Source: Gemmatimonadota bacterium (GTDB lineage: Bacteria > Gemmatimonadota > Gemmatimonadetes > Longimicrobiales > Gaopeijiaceae). From it: DNA of 64,000 nucleotides. The notes under the pieces were generated by a model. The model did no database searches and had not been told where the DNA came from. It saw nothing but the letters and a program-made list of their open reading frames with translations. The number at the start of each line of letters is the position of its first letter. Position 1 is the first letter of the stretch. Location: assembly GCA_021295815.1 (NCBI GenBank), contig JAGWBQ010000013.1, positions 1 to 64,000 on the forward strand. Reading direction: 5' to 3'. Of this stretch, positions 1 through 9,218 are shown piece by piece. The translations under genes were made by a program, and so were the position numbers.

Positions 1-78
1 GATCCGGAGCTGCGCTTCGCGATCCGAGAGGGCGGACGCACCGTCGGTGCGGGCGTCGTCACCGAGATCCTCGAGTAG
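1..78 (+). CDS. tuf: Elongation factor Tu, C-terminal end (partial)
   Basis: The first 25 codons read in frame to a TAG at 76-78 and end [15 protein letters not shown], the standard carboxy terminus of EF-Tu domain 3. The rest of the gene lies to the left of the window. EF-Tu delivers aminoacyl-tRNA to the ribosome. Its position just before rpsJ matches the usual str-to-S10 operon junction (rpsL-rpsG-fusA-tuf-rpsJ), so the upstream genes are probably those. Confidence 0.93.
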   Translation, partial: DPELRFAIREGGRTVGAGVVTEILE

Positions 79-91
79 GGCCGGGGTTACC

Positions 92-406
92 ATGGCGACT
101 GGCAGCAGAATCAGAATCAGGCTCAAGGCCTTCGATCACTGGCTGGTGGATCAGACCACCTCCGACATCGTGCGCACCGCTCAGATGACCGGCGCCAGGG
201 TTCGTGGACCGATCCCGCTGCCTACTCGCCGGCAACGTTGGACCGTGTTGCGTTCTCCGCACATCGACAAGAAGAGCCGCGAGCAGTTCGAGCTCCTCAC
301 TCACAAGCGGCTAATAGACATCGTCGACAGCGGGCAGCGAACGATCGACGCTCTCACCAAGCTCGACATTCCTGCCGGAGTCGACGTGAATATCAAGGTT
401 GACTAG
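92..406 (+). CDS. rpsJ: 30S ribosomal protein S10
   Basis: This 104-residue protein starts [16 protein letters not shown] and carries the S10 loop signature RGPIPLPT, so it is S10 of the 30S head, also the NusB partner in antitermination. The frame stays open upstream to 47, but those codons overlap tuf and match nothing; the ATG at 92 follows a GGGG purine stretch and gives the family length. It is the first gene of the S10 block, 13 bases after tuf. Confidence 0.97.
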   Translation: MATGSRIRIRLKAFDHWLVDQTTSDIVRTAQMTGARVRGPIPLPTRRQRWTVLRSPHIDKKSREQFELLTHKRLIDIVDSGQRTIDALTKLDIPAGVDVNIKVD

Positions 407-415
407 GGGGTGCCC

Positions 416-1036
416 ATGCCGGGATTGATCGGACGCAAGGTAGGCATGACCAGGCTCTTCAACGACCAGGGGCACCAGGTGCCCGTGACGGTCATCGAGG
501 CCGGACCCTGTCCGGTGGTATCGGTGCGCACCGGCGACGAGGACGGCTACAGCGCGATTCAGCTCGGATTCGGCGCGAAGCGGGAGAAAAGGAGCAGCAG
601 AGCCGAGCTCGGTCACGCCGCCGCCGCCGGTCTCGACGCCGCGCCGGTCCTGTTGCGCGAATTCCGCACCGGAGACGACGGAGGCTACGAGGTCGGGCAG
701 GAGCTCACCGTCGGGCTCTTCACCGAAGGCGACAGGGTGAAGGTAACGGGCCGCTCCAAGGGGCGCGGCTTCCAGGGAGTCGTCAAGCGCCACGGCTTCG
801 CCGGCAGGCCTGCGTCTCACGGACATCCCATGTCGAGGAATCCCGGTTCGCTGGGACCTGGCACCGACCCCTCCCGGGTCATCAAGGGTCGCAAGCTCCC
901 CGGGCGAATGGGTGGAACCAGGACCACCGTCAGCAATCTCCAGGTGGTTCGCATAGACGGCGAACGCAACCTCATCTTCATTAAGGGTGGAGTGCCGGGC
1001 GCTCGCGGCGGCCACCTTCTGATCACCAAGTACTAG
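416..1036 (+). CDS. rplC: 50S ribosomal protein L3
   Basis: L3 is recognised from MPGLIGRKVGMTRLF at the amino terminus and the FQGVVKRHGF / GSLGPGTDPSRV / KLPGRMGG region of the central extension that reaches the peptidyl-transferase centre. The ATG at 416 is preferred to the GTG at 410 because AGGGGG lies at proper spacing before it. It sits 9 bases after rpsJ, and rplD follows after one base. Confidence 0.97.
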   Translation: MPGLIGRKVGMTRLFNDQGHQVPVTVIEAGPCPVVSVRTGDEDGYSAIQLGFGAKREKRSSRAELGHAAAAGLDAAPVLLREFRTGDDGGYEVGQELTVGLFTEGDRVKVTGRSKGRGFQGVVKRHGFAGRPASHGHPMSRNPGSLGPGTDPSRVIKGRKLPGRMGGTRTTVSNLQVVRIDGERNLIFIKGGVPGARGGHLLITKY

Positions 1037-1037
1037 C

Positions 1038-1718
1038 ATGTTCAGCGCACCCTACTTCAAAGCCGACGGCACCCGCGACGGGTCCCGGGAACTCCCGATC
1101 GAGCTCTTCGACGGCGCCTGCAACGAGTTCGCCGTGCACGCTGCGGTGAAGACGCATCTGAACAACCTGCGCCGAGGCACCGGATCCGCTAAGAACAGGA
1201 GCGCGGTGGCGGGCGGCTCCCGCAAGCCCTGGAGGCAGAAGGGCACCGGACGTGCCCGACAAGGAACGACGAGAGCCGCGCAGTGGCGCGGCGGCGGCGT
1301 CGCCTTTCCGCCGATTCCGCACTCGTGGAGGCAGCGCCTCCCGAAGAGAATACGGAGCCTGGCGCGTCGTTCGGCCCTTAACGACAGGGCAGAGCACGGC
1401 CGAGTGTTCGTGGGCGAGCTGCCTTCTCTCGAGGCGCCCCGCACCCGCGCGCTCGTCTCTTATCTGGGCATGATCGAAACTTGGGGCAAGGTCCTCGTCC
1501 TGACCGACTCGGTCAACCGGAGCGTCTACCTCTCCTGCCGCAACCTGCCGGGCGTGCTCGTGCGTCCCTTCGGCCACGAATCGGTCTACGATCTCGTCTG
1601 GGCGGGCACGGTTTTCATCGAGGCTGACGCGTTGGATCTCTCCACCGCGGCGGCCGATTCCAAGACGTCCGACTCCGAAACGTCCGACCCTCCAGTCGCC
1701 GAGGTGAACGATGCGTGA
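1038..1718 (+). CDS. rplD: 50S ribosomal protein L4
   Basis: L4 is identified by the long basic loop (KNRSAVAGGSRKPWRQKGTG, then ARQGTTRAAQWRGGG) that lines the exit tunnel. At 226 residues it is slightly longer than usual, because a low-complexity Ser/Asp/Ala tail of about 20 residues (around DSKTSDSETSDP) follows the conserved core. The last 8 bases overlap rplW. In enterobacteria L4 autoregulates this operon; no such leader was identified here. Confidence 0.97.
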   Translation: MFSAPYFKADGTRDGSRELPIELFDGACNEFAVHAAVKTHLNNLRRGTGSAKNRSAVAGGSRKPWRQKGTGRARQGTTRAAQWRGGGVAFPPIPHSWRQRLPKRIRSLARRSALNDRAEHGRVFVGELPSLEAPRTRALVSYLGMIETWGKVLVLTDSVNRSVYLSCRNLPGVLVRPFGHESVYDLVWAGTVFIEADALDLSTAAADSKTSDSETSDPPVAEVNDA

Positions 1719-2022
1719 TCCGCACGACCTGATCCTGCGGCCCGTCGTCACCGAAAAGACGGCGGCGCAGATGGAGGAAGGGCCGGTCTACACCTTCATC
1801 GTCGCCGGTGACGCCAACAAGTTGGAGATCGGCAAGGCCGTCACGGCGATCTTCGACGTGCAGGTCGCCCACGTGCGCACCATGCGCTATCCCGGCAAGC
1901 CGCGGCGCTCGATCATGGCGAGGCTCGCGCGCAACTATGCGAGGGGACGGAGAGCGGCCTTCAAGAAAGCCGTGGTCCGGTTGGCGGACGGCGAAAGCAT
2001 CGAGCTTTACGAGGCGGGTTGA
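1711..2022 (+). CDS. rplW: 50S ribosomal protein L23
   Basis: L23 has 103 residues, beginning MRDPHDLILRPVVTEK (the family's RPxxTEK motif), with the central KLEIGKAVTAIFDV helix. It lies at the tunnel exit and is the docking site for trigger factor and SRP. The start overlaps the end of rplD by 8 bases, so translation is probably coupled. Confidence 0.96.
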   Translation: MRDPHDLILRPVVTEKTAAQMEEGPVYTFIVAGDANKLEIGKAVTAIFDVQVAHVRTMRYPGKPRRSIMARLARNYARGRRAAFKKAVVRLADGESIELYEAG

Positions 2023-2025
2023 GAC

Positions 2026-2865
2026 ATGGCGATCAAGAAATTCAGACCGGTTACCGCAGGGCAGCGCACCCGCTCCGTGCTCTCCCGCGCCACCCACACC
2101 CGCAAGGGGCCCGAGCGTTCGCTGACCGAGCCGCTCAAGTCCAAGGGCGGGCGCAACCATCACGGACGCATCACCACACGCCGTCGGGGCGGCGGCCACA
2201 AGCGCCGTTACCGAATCATCGACTTCCGTCGCGACAAGATCGGCGTCTCGGGCGTGGTCGCACACATCGAGTACGACCCGAACCGCTCGGCCAACATCGC
2301 CCTGATCCACTACGAAGACGGCGAGAAGCGCTACATCATTCATCCGACGGGTCTCGACGTGGGCGACCGTATCGTTTCCGGCGAGGACGCGGATGTGAAG
2401 GTGGGCTGCGCAATGCCCTTGGGGCTGATCCCGCTGGGTACTGCGGTTCACAACGTCGAGCTCAAACCCGGGAAGGGCGGTCAAATGGTGCGATCGGCGG
2501 GGAGTTCGGCCCAGGTGATGGCCAAGGAGGGCGATTACGTGACCCTCCGTCTGCCTTCGACCGAGATGAGGCGGGTTCACCGGCGCTGCGTGGCCACCAT
2601 CGGCACGATAGGCAACTCCGATCACGAACTGACAGTGGTGGGCAAGGCGGGCGCGAACCGCTGGCGGGGACGCAGACCGAAGGTCAGGGGTGTCGCCATG
2701 AATCCTGTCGATCACCCGCTGGGCGGAGGCGAAGGCAAGGCTTCGGGCGGGCGTCCTCCGGTGACCCCGTGGGGCAAGCCGGAAGGGAAGAAGACGCGGA
2801 AGGCGAAGAAGCCGTCCAGCAAGTATATCGTGCGCGGTCGCAGGCGCGGCCGGGCGACGAAGTAG
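2026..2865 (+). CDS. rplB: 50S ribosomal protein L2
   Basis: L2, 279 residues, has the conserved start [14 protein letters not shown], the [22 protein letters not shown]-binding segment, and the C-terminal domain with [15 protein letters not shown]. The His in that last motif corresponds to the residue long implicated in peptidyl transfer. It is full length and 3 bases after rplW. Confidence 0.98.
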   Translation: MAIKKFRPVTAGQRTRSVLSRATHTRKGPERSLTEPLKSKGGRNHHGRITTRRRGGGHKRRYRIIDFRRDKIGVSGVVAHIEYDPNRSANIALIHYEDGEKRYIIHPTGLDVGDRIVSGEDADVKVGCAMPLGLIPLGTAVHNVELKPGKGGQMVRSAGSSAQVMAKEGDYVTLRLPSTEMRRVHRRCVATIGTIGNSDHELTVVGKAGANRWRGRRPKVRGVAMNPVDHPLGGGEGKASGGRPPVTPWGKPEGKKTRKAKKPSSKYIVRGRRRGRATK

Positions 2866-2882
2866 GCATGGAGAGTTGATAT

Positions 2883-3164
2883 ATGGCTCGTAGCATAAAG
2901 AAGGGACCGTTTGTCGACGAGAAGCTTCTCAGGCGCGTCCGCAGAATGAACTCCCGCAACGAGCGTCGAGTCATCCAGACATTCTCGCGCGCCTCGATGA
3001 TCACGCCCGAGTTCGTGGGCCACACGCTCGCGGTCCACAACGGGAAGAGCTTCATCCCCTGCTTCATCACCGAGAACATGGTCGGCCACAAGCTGGGCGA
3101 GTTCTCTCCCACCAGAACCTTCAGGGGTCACGGCGGCAAGCTCGCCGACCGCAGGGCGAGGTAG
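2883..3164 (+). CDS. rpsS: 30S ribosomal protein S19
   Basis: S19 has 93 residues: [19 protein letters not shown] at the amino terminus and [16 protein letters not shown] near the carboxy end, both family signatures. It binds the 30S head with S13. It sits 17 bases after rplB and 4 bases before rplV. Confidence 0.97.
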   Translation: MARSIKKGPFVDEKLLRRVRRMNSRNERRVIQTFSRASMITPEFVGHTLAVHNGKSFIPCFITENMVGHKLGEFSPTRTFRGHGGKLADRRAR

Positions 3165-3168
3165 CGCG

Positions 3169-3525
3169 ATGGTAGCCAGAGCAGTGGCCCGCGACGTCGG
3201 GATGAGCGCCCGCAAGGTGAGACTCGTGGTCGATCAGATTCGAGGTCGGTCCGTGGGCGGCGCCTACGCGCTCCTCTCCTTTTCCAAAAAGGCCGCGGCC
3301 GTTCCCGTCAAGAAGACGTTGCAGTCGGCGGTGGCCAACGCTAGAGAGCGATCCATCGAAGACCAAGATCCGTTGGACGTAGACGACCTGTTCGTGCAGG
3401 AAGCGTTCGTGGACGAGGGTCGGACGCTCCGCCGCTGGCGGGCGAGAGCCCAAGGCCGCGCCGCGCCGATTCGCAAGCGTTCCAGTCACATCACCGTCGT
3501 CGTCGGCACGAGGGAGGTCGAATAA
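3169..3525 (+). CDS. rplV: 50S ribosomal protein L22
   Basis: L22, 118 residues, is recognised from the [18 protein letters not shown] helix and the C-terminal beta-hairpin with [16 protein letters not shown] in variant form ([14 protein letters not shown]). The hairpin lines the exit tunnel. Its stop codon overlaps the rpsC start by one base (TAATG). Confidence 0.97.
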   Translation: MVARAVARDVGMSARKVRLVVDQIRGRSVGGAYALLSFSKKAAAVPVKKTLQSAVANARERSIEDQDPLDVDDLFVQEAFVDEGRTLRRWRARAQGRAAPIRKRSSHITVVVGTREVE

Positions 3526-4184
3526 TGGGCCAGAAGACCCACCCTACCGGCTTCAGACTCGGAATCGTAGGCGAGTGGCAGTCGCGCTGGTACGCCGAGA
3601 AGGACTTCCCCAAGATGCTCCGCGAAGACGAGACCATCCGCGGATACCTTCGGCGCCGGCTCGCGCACGCTGCGCTCTCCAAGGTCGAGATCGAGCGCAA
3701 ACCCTCCCGGATCGCCATCTCGCTCCACACCGCCCGCCCCGGAGTCGTCATTGGTAAGCGCGGATCCGAGGTGGACAAGCTCCGAGACGAGCTCGCCCTC
3801 CTTACCGACTCTTCGATCTCGGTCAACGTGGAAGAGATCAAGCAGCCCGAGATCGACGCCTACCTGGTGGCGGAGAACGTCGCTCATCAGCTGAGCCAGC
3901 GCATCGCCTACCGCCGCGCGATGAAGCGCGCCGTGCAGTCGGCGGTGCGCGCGGGCGCCGGCGGCATCCGCATCCAGTGCTCCGGCCGACTCGGCGGGGC
4001 TGAGATCGCCCGGCGCGAGGGCTACAACGAAGGACGGGTGCCTCTGCACACCCTGCGGGCCGACATCGATTACGCCAGGGTGCCGGCTTTCACCACCTAC
4101 GGAGTCGTCGGCGTCAAGTGCTGGGTGTTTCGGGGCGAGGTGGTCGAAGAGCGCAGAGGCCGTACCTACTCCACCGGAAACTGA
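3525..4184 (+). CDS. rpsC: 30S ribosomal protein S3
   Basis: S3, 219 residues, starts [14 protein letters not shown] and contains the KH-domain GxxG-like loop in [16 protein letters not shown]. The C-terminal domain holds [20 protein letters not shown]. It forms part of the mRNA entry channel. Translation is probably coupled to rplV through the one-base overlap. Confidence 0.98.
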   Translation: MGQKTHPTGFRLGIVGEWQSRWYAEKDFPKMLREDETIRGYLRRRLAHAALSKVEIERKPSRIAISLHTARPGVVIGKRGSEVDKLRDELALLTDSSISVNVEEIKQPEIDAYLVAENVAHQLSQRIAYRRAMKRAVQSAVRAGAGGIRIQCSGRLGGAEIARREGYNEGRVPLHTLRADIDYARVPAFTTYGVVGVKCWVFRGEVVEERRGRTYSTGN

Positions 4185-4196
4185 GGGAGGCTGACC

Positions 4197-4613
4197 ATGC
4201 TGGCACCGAAGCGAGTCAAACGGCGCAAGACCCACAAGGGACGCATGCGCGGCAAGGCCTACCGGGGCAACCGGGTATCCTTCGGAGAGTACGGGCTCAT
4301 GGCCCTCGAGCCGACCTGGATCAGCAATCGGCAGATCGAGGCCGCCCGTGTCGCCATGACGCGCCATATCAAGCGAGGTGGGAAGGTCTGGATCCGCATC
4401 TTCCCCGACAAGCCCATCACCCAGAAACCGGCTGAGACCCGCATGGGCAAGGGCAAGGGCAACCCCGAAAAGTGGGTCGCCGTCGTCAAGCCCGGCAGGG
4501 TCATGTTCGAACTGGAAGGCGTACCCGAGCCTCTCGCGCGACGCGCCATGGAGCTCGCCGCCGCCAAACTTCCCATCCAATGCCGTTTCGTCGTGCGCGA
4601 ACGGCAACTGTAG
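4197..4613 (+). CDS. rplP: 50S ribosomal protein L16
   Basis: L16 has 138 residues, beginning [19 protein letters not shown], with [25 protein letters not shown] and the [16 protein letters not shown] loop that contacts A-site tRNA. A GGGAGG ribosome-binding sequence precedes the ATG. It is complete and ordinary. Confidence 0.97.
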   Translation: MLAPKRVKRRKTHKGRMRGKAYRGNRVSFGEYGLMALEPTWISNRQIEAARVAMTRHIKRGGKVWIRIFPDKPITQKPAETRMGKGKGNPEKWVAVVKPGRVMFELEGVPEPLARRAMELAAAKLPIQCRFVVRERQL

Positions 4614-4632
4614 CACCCGGAGCGACCTCCTT

Positions 4633-4845
4633 ATGACCCCCGAAGAGATCAGAGACTGGCCCGATTCCGAGATCGAGGTTCGGATTCGCGAGCTTACCGA
4701 AGAGCGTTTCAAGCTTCGCTTCCAGGAAGCGATGATGGAGCTCGACGATCCCAGCCTCCCCAGGAAGGTCAGGCGCGATCTGGCCAGGCTGCACACGGTC
4801 AGGCGCGAGCGTCAGCTGGCCGCGGCCGAGAGCGCGGGCTCGTGA
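4633..4845 (+). CDS. rpmC: 50S ribosomal protein L29
   Basis: This 70-residue protein ([20 protein letters not shown]...) has the two-helix L29 pattern and the LRFQEAM / [17 protein letters not shown] motifs. A longer frame from 4378 runs inside rplP and is rejected: the ATG at 4633 follows a weak ribosome-binding sequence (GAGCGACCTCC) and gives the family length. The stop overlaps the rpsQ start as GTGA. Confidence 0.95.
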   Translation: MTPEEIRDWPDSEIEVRIRELTEERFKLRFQEAMMELDDPSLPRKVRRDLARLHTVRRERQLAAAESAGS

Positions 4846-5120
4846 GCGAGCAGGGTGGCGTGCAGGCCGCGCGCAACCGTCGCAAGGTCCGCGTGGGCGT
4901 GGTTACCAGCGACCGCTCGGACAAGACGGTGACGGTCGTGGTCGAGAGGCGGTTCGCGCATCCGCTCTACGGCAAGGGAGTCGGACGCACCAAGAAGTAC
5001 CACGCGCACGACGAAAACAACGAATATCGCACCGGGGACACCGTTCGTATCGTGGAAACCCGGCCCGTCTCGCGCACCAAGCGCTGGCGGGTCGCGGAGC
5101 TCATCGAACGCCCGGCGTAG
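4842..5120 (+). CDS. rpsQ: 30S ribosomal protein S17
   Basis: S17, 92 residues, carries [29 protein letters not shown] and the C-terminal [17 protein letters not shown] of the OB fold. The start is GTG at 4842 in a GTGA overlap with rpmC. The first ten residues or so, before the conserved RKVRVG, are unconserved. Confidence 0.96.
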   Translation: MSEQGGVQAARNRRKVRVGVVTSDRSDKTVTVVVERRFAHPLYGKGVGRTKKYHAHDENNEYRTGDTVRIVETRPVSRTKRWRVAELIERPA

Positions 5121-5154
5121 ATACCCACCCACGGGAACCTGAGGAAAACGACCC

Positions 5155-5523
5155 ATGATCCAGCAGGAATCGCTCTTCCGGATTGCGGACAACACCGGGG
5201 CCAAGTCGGCCCTGTGCATCCGCGTGCTGGGCGGCTCGGGTCGCCGCTATGCCGGGGTAGGTGATGAGGTCGTGGCCACCGTCAAGGACGCCATTCCCAA
5301 CGCCGCCATCAGGAAGGGAGAGGTGATCAGAGCGGTGATCGTCCGCACGGCCAAGGAGACCCGACGCCGCGATGGCAGCTATATCCGCTTCGACGACAAC
5401 GCGGCGGTCGTCATCGGCCAAGGAGGCGAGCCCCGCGGCACCCGCATCTTCGGCCCCGTCGGCAGAGAGCTCAGGGAGAAGAAGTACATGAAGATCGTTT
5501 CGCTCGCGCCGGAGGTGCTGTGA
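5155..5523 (+). CDS. rplN: 50S ribosomal protein L14
   Basis: L14, 122 residues, starts [17 protein letters not shown] and has the [20 protein letters not shown] region and the [22 protein letters not shown] tail. It contacts the small subunit at bridge B8. A 34-base gap precedes it, one of the larger spacings in this block. The stop overlaps the rplX start. Confidence 0.98.
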   Translation: MIQQESLFRIADNTGAKSALCIRVLGGSGRRYAGVGDEVVATVKDAIPNAAIRKGEVIRAVIVRTAKETRRRDGSYIRFDDNAAVVIGQGGEPRGTRIFGPVGRELREKKYMKIVSLAPEVL

Positions 5524-5855
5524 TGAAGAGGAACAAGCTTCGCATCGTCAAGGGCGACCGGGTGAGGATCATCCGGGGCAACGACCGCGACCGCGAAGGC
5601 GTGGTGCTCGATGTCGATCCCGGGAGGTCCCGTGTGCGTGTCGAGGGAGTGAACGTGCGCAAGCGTCACACCGCTCCCAGCCAGCGAGACCCGGACGGCG
5701 GCATCATCAGCATCGAACTCCCCGTCCACATCTCGAACGTGATGTTGATCGATTCGGCGGGAGACGCCTCCCGCACCCGGTTGCGCATCTCCGAAGACGG
5801 CACCAAGCAGCGCATTTCGGTAAGAAACGGTCAGCCCATCCCCAGACCGCGCTAG
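5523..5855 (+). CDS. rplX: 50S ribosomal protein L24
   Basis: L24, 110 residues, has the KOW motif in [23 protein letters not shown] and the later [24 protein letters not shown] at 5523 (TGATG overlap with rplN) is chosen over GTG at 5520, because GGAGG at 5511-5515 is well spaced for it. L24 is an assembly initiator of the large subunit. Confidence 0.96.
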   Translation: MKRNKLRIVKGDRVRIIRGNDRDREGVVLDVDPGRSRVRVEGVNVRKRHTAPSQRDPDGGIISIELPVHISNVMLIDSAGDASRTRLRISEDGTKQRISVRNGQPIPRPR

Positions 5856-5865
5856 GGAGGCAGGA

Positions 5866-6438
5866 ATGATCCCCAGACTCAAAGAGCACTACCACACGCG
5901 GGTACGATCCCAGCTCCAAAAGGAGTTCGGGTTCGCCAACCCCCACCAGATCCCCAAGGTCTCGAAGGTGGTCATCAACGTCGGCGTGGGCGAAGGCTCG
6001 AAGGATGCGAAGCTCATCGAGAGCGTGACCAGGGAGCTCGGCGCCATCGCGGGTCAGAAGGCGGTCGTCAACCGAGCCCGGCGCTCCATCGCCAACTTCC
6101 AGTTGCGCGAAGGGATGCCGGTCGGCGCGTCGGTGACGCTGCGCTCGGACCGCATGTGGTTTTTTCTCGATCGGCTTGTCAACACCGCGATCCCCCGCGT
6201 GCGGGATTTCCGCGGACTTAAGCCGCGCTCGTTCGACGGACGCGGCAACTATTCGATGGGCGTGCGCGAGCAGATCATCTTCCCGGAAATCAACTACGAC
6301 GATGTCCGCAAGATCCACGGCATGGACATCACCATCGTCACCACCACGAACCGCGACGACGAAGCGCTGGCTCTGCTCCGCGCGCTCGGATTCCCCTTTC
6401 GGGGTTCCGTGCCGGTCACCATCGCCGCTTCGGCTTAG
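5866..6438 (+). CDS. rplE: 50S ribosomal protein L5
   Basis: L5, 190 residues, is identified by [17 protein letters not shown], the [16 protein letters not shown] strand and the [32 protein letters not shown] block. It binds 5S rRNA and P-site tRNA. A GGGAGGCAGGA ribosome-binding sequence precedes the ATG. Length is close to that of typical bacterial L5. Confidence 0.98.
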   Translation: MIPRLKEHYHTRVRSQLQKEFGFANPHQIPKVSKVVINVGVGEGSKDAKLIESVTRELGAIAGQKAVVNRARRSIANFQLREGMPVGASVTLRSDRMWFFLDRLVNTAIPRVRDFRGLKPRSFDGRGNYSMGVREQIIFPEINYDDVRKIHGMDITIVTTTNRDDEALALLRALGFPFRGSVPVTIAASA

Positions 6439-6447
6439 AGACACCAC

Positions 6448-6633
6448 ATGGCAAGAAAAGGACTCATCTCCAAGGCCGAAAAAGGCCCCAAGTTCGAGGT
6501 CAGGCGGAGGAACCGTTGTCAGCGTTGCGGACGCCCCCGCGCGTACCTGCGCAAGTTCGGACTCTGCCGAATCTGCTTCAGGGACCTGGCATTGGAGGGA
6601 CTCATTCCCGGCGTGCGCAAGTCGAGCTGGTAA
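6448..6633 (+). CDS. rpsN: 30S ribosomal protein S14, zinc-binding type (type Z)
   Basis: This 61-residue protein is the short, zinc-ribbon form of S14. The cysteines fall in CQRCGRPR and [12 protein letters not shown], giving two CxxC pairs, and the protein ends IPGVRKSSW as in other type Z proteins. The long cysteine-free form found in many proteobacteria is not used at this locus. Confidence 0.97.
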   Translation: MARKGLISKAEKGPKFEVRRRNRCQRCGRPRAYLRKFGLCRICFRDLALEGLIPGVRKSSW

Positions 6634-6649
6634 GGAGAGCGTGTAACTC

Positions 6650-7042
6650 ATGATGACCGATCCTATCGCCGACATGCTCACCCGCATCCGCAACGCGGGG
6701 CAGGCAAAGCATCGGTGGGCCGACATTCCGGTTTCGAAGACGAAGGTCGAGGTGGCGAAGATCCTCAAGGAAAGCCACTTCGTGCACTCCTACAAGGTGC
6801 TGAACGACGGGCGCTTCGGGGTGCTGCGCGTTTACCTGAAGTACCACGACGGAGGACACGTCATTCGCCACCTGGAGCGCGTGTCCCGCCCGGGACGCCG
6901 CCACTATGTGAAGAAGGACGAGATCCCCCGGGTCCGCTACGGACTCGGCATGGCGATCCTGTCCACCTCCGCCGGACTGCTCCCCGACCGCGAGGCCCGC
7001 AAGGCAGGCGTGGGCGGCGAGCTGATGGCCCTCGTGTGGTAA
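6650..7042 (+). CDS. rpsH: 30S ribosomal protein S8
   Basis: S8, 130 residues, starts MMTDPIADMLTRIRNA and ends in the family's GLGMAILSTSAGLLPDREARKAGVGGELMALVW. It binds helix 21 of 16S rRNA. Two consecutive ATGs (6650, 6653) could both be used; an AAGGAGAG ribosome-binding sequence lies just upstream, at 6631-6638. Confidence 0.97.
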   Translation: MMTDPIADMLTRIRNAGQAKHRWADIPVSKTKVEVAKILKESHFVHSYKVLNDGRFGVLRVYLKYHDGGHVIRHLERVSRPGRRHYVKKDEIPRVRYGLGMAILSTSAGLLPDREARKAGVGGELMALVW

Positions 7043-7053
7043 GGGAGCGAACC

Positions 7054-7596
7054 ATGTCTCGAATTGGAAAGCAGCCGGTAGAACTCCCGGAGGGTGTGAC
7101 GGTGCGGGTGGAGGGTAGGACGTGCTCGATCAAAGGTCCCAAGGGATCCCTTTCGCTCGAAGTTCACCCGGAAATAGTCGTCGAGCCGGAGGAAAATCGC
7201 ATCCTGGTCAGGAGATCGACCGACCAGAAGCGGCTGCGGGCTCTGCACGGCCTCACTCGCGCTCTGCTCCAGAACTCGGTCACCGGTGTCTCCACCGGAT
7301 TCGCCAAGACTCTCAACATCGTTGGAGTAGGCTACCGGGCCAAGGTCGAAGGAGGAGCGCTGAAGATGAATCTCGGTTTCAGCCATCCGATCGACTACCG
7401 ACCGCCGGACGGAGTGGAGGTCGCCTGTCCCAACACCACCACGGTCGTGGTTTCAGGGATGGACAGGCAAAAGGTCGGACAGGCCGCGGCCGATATTCGA
7501 TCTTTCCGGCCGCCCGAACCTTACAAGGGCAAGGGCATCCGTTATCAAGATGAACAAGTGCGCCGAAAGGCGGGCAAGACCGCCGCTCGCGCTTAG
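7054..7596 (+). CDS. rplF: 50S ribosomal protein L6
   Basis: L6, 180 residues, starts MSRIGKQPVELPEGV and ends with the signature RSFRPPEPYKGKGIRYQDE. The frame is open far upstream (to 6715), but that stretch is inside rpsH; ATG at 7054 after AAGGGAGCG gives the family start. L6 lies near the factor-binding site. Confidence 0.97.
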   Translation: MSRIGKQPVELPEGVTVRVEGRTCSIKGPKGSLSLEVHPEIVVEPEENRILVRRSTDQKRLRALHGLTRALLQNSVTGVSTGFAKTLNIVGVGYRAKVEGGALKMNLGFSHPIDYRPPDGVEVACPNTTTVVVSGMDRQKVGQAAADIRSFRPPEPYKGKGIRYQDEQVRRKAGKTAARA

Positions 7597-7604
7597 GGGG
7601 AGCG

Positions 7605-7991
7605 ATGATCAGACAGAGCCAGCTCAAGAAGAACCGGGCGCTGCGTCGCCGCCGGCGTCACATCCGCAGTCGCAACCGGCTGCGGGGTACGGCGACCCGA
7701 CCGCGATTCGTGGTGTTCCGGTCCCTAAAGAACATCGAGGGCCAGATCGTGGACGACGACCTCGGTCGGACTCTCATCGGACTCTCCACGCTCGCGCCGG
7801 AGCTGCGCGACTTCAAGACCGAGGGCGCGAATCCCCTGGTTAGTCATGCGTTCGAGGCAGGTCGCCGGCTCGGCGAGCGGGCGTGCGAGCTCGGAATCGC
7901 CGAGGTCGTCTTTGACCGCGGAGGCTACCGCTATCACGGAAGGGTTCGGGCGTTCGCCGACGGAGCTCGCAAGGGAGGCCTGGTCTTCTGA
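7605..7991 (+). CDS. rplR: 50S ribosomal protein L18
   Basis: L18, 128 residues, is a 5S rRNA binder. It has the basic amino terminus ([20 protein letters not shown]), [22 protein letters not shown], and the tail [28 protein letters not shown]. Its TGA overlaps the rpsE ATG by one base. Confidence 0.97.
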   Translation: MIRQSQLKKNRALRRRRRHIRSRNRLRGTATRPRFVVFRSLKNIEGQIVDDDLGRTLIGLSTLAPELRDFKTEGANPLVSHAFEAGRRLGERACELGIAEVVFDRGGYRYHGRVRAFADGARKGGLVF

Positions 7992-8515
7992 TGGCGAGAG
8001 ACAAGAGACGCAAGGACCGACGCCGCGAGTCCGACCTCACGGAAAACGTGATATTCATCAATCGCGTGGCCAAGGTCGTGAAGGGCGGGCGGCGCTTCTC
8101 CTTCTCGGCCCTCGTATCCGTGGGCGACGGCAAGGGGAAGGTCGGCATCGCCCACGAAAAAGCCAACGAAGTCGCCGAGGCCATTCGCAAGGCCTTCGAG
8201 AGGGCCCGTACCGACATGGTGGAGGTGCCCGTTCGCAACGGCACCCTTCCGCACGAGATCATCGGCCGCGCGGACGCGGGCCGGGTTCTGCTCCGCCCTG
8301 CGTCGCCCGGAACCGGGGTGATCGCCGGCGGGCCGGTGCGCGCCGTGCTCGAAGCCGCCGGCGTCAAGGACGTTCTCACGAAGAGCCTGGGCACCAATAA
8401 TCCCATAAACGTCGTTCGCGCCACGATGGACGGTCTGACCAATCTGGTGACCCCGGAGCAAGCCGCCCGCGAACGCGACATCACACTGCAACAGCTTGGG
8501 GTGTACCGTGACTGA
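7991..8515 (+). CDS. rpsE: 30S ribosomal protein S5
   Basis: S5, 174 residues, has the double-stranded-RNA-binding-like domain ([29 protein letters not shown]) and the C-terminal half with [32 protein letters not shown] in slightly varied form. It acts in decoding fidelity and helicase activity at the mRNA entry. It is overlapped by rplR at its start and by rpmD over 8 bases at its end. Confidence 0.98.
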   Translation: MARDKRRKDRRRESDLTENVIFINRVAKVVKGGRRFSFSALVSVGDGKGKVGIAHEKANEVAEAIRKAFERARTDMVEVPVRNGTLPHEIIGRADAGRVLLRPASPGTGVIAGGPVRAVLEAAGVKDVLTKSLGTNNPINVVRATMDGLTNLVTPEQAARERDITLQQLGVYRD

Positions 8516-8744
8516 ATCTCAAGGCGGATTCATCCGCATCACCCAGGTCAGGAGCGGCATCGGTCGCCAGGCCAAGCATCGCCGCACCCTGCGCGCCCTG
8601 GGCATACGCCGCCATCAACAGAGCGTGGTCCAGCGCGACACCGCCGCTATCCGCGGCATGGTCAGGCAGATCTCGTTCATGGTCAGCGTCGTCCCCGTTC
8701 CCGAGGGAGAGGTGGACGGCGAGGCCGGGATTCAGGACAGATAG
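8508..8744 (+). CDS. rpmD: 50S ribosomal protein L30
   Basis: L30 begins at GTG 8508 ([20 protein letters not shown]...) and has 78 residues. The core [27 protein letters not shown] and the [13 protein letters not shown] segment fit the family. A GGGGTG purine stretch 5 bases upstream supports this start over the GTG-like codon at 8496. It is somewhat longer than the usual 60 residues because of an acidic C-terminal tail. Confidence 0.94.
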   Translation: MTESQGGFIRITQVRSGIGRQAKHRRTLRALGIRRHQQSVVQRDTAAIRGMVRQISFMVSVVPVPEGEVDGEAGIQDR

Positions 8745-9215
8745 ATGATCGAACTTCACGACCTGCGGCCGGCCGGAGGTCCTCGACGGCCGCGAAAACG
8801 CGTCGGCAGAGGCCCGGGCAGCGGTCTGGGCAAGACTTCGGGCCGCGGACAGAAGGGGCAGAAATCCCGCTCGGGTCCGGGCATTCGCCCCGGTTTCGAG
8901 GGCGGGCAGATGCCGCTCTCGAGGCGTATACCGAAGCGCGGATTCAAGAACAGGGGACGGGTCGAGTATCAGGTGGTCAACCTGCGCGATCTGGGGCGTG
9001 TCGAAGGCGAAGCGACCCCGGAGAGCATGAAGGCGGCCGGACTCATTTCGACTCTGCGCAGGCCGGTAAAGGTGCTCGGGACAGGTGAAGTGAGCGGGGC
9101 CGTCCAGGTGACGGCGCACCGCTTCAGCGCCTCCGCGCGCTCCAAGATCGAAGCTGCGGGCGGAACGACGCTCGTGCTCGCCGCCGACGGGAACGCGGAA
9201 GCCCGGGGAGGCTAG
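8745..9215 (+). CDS. rplO: 50S ribosomal protein L15
   Basis: L15, 156 residues, is identified by [20 protein letters not shown], the Gly/Arg-rich [20 protein letters not shown] stretch and the [18 protein letters not shown] motif. The ATG directly follows the rpmD stop with no gap. secY follows three bases after its end, the normal spc arrangement. Confidence 0.97.
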   Translation: MIELHDLRPAGGPRRPRKRVGRGPGSGLGKTSGRGQKGQKSRSGPGIRPGFEGGQMPLSRRIPKRGFKNRGRVEYQVVNLRDLGRVEGEATPESMKAAGLISTLRRPVKVLGTGEVSGAVQVTAHRFSASARSKIEAAGGTTLVLAADGNAEARGG

Positions 9216-9218
9216 TCC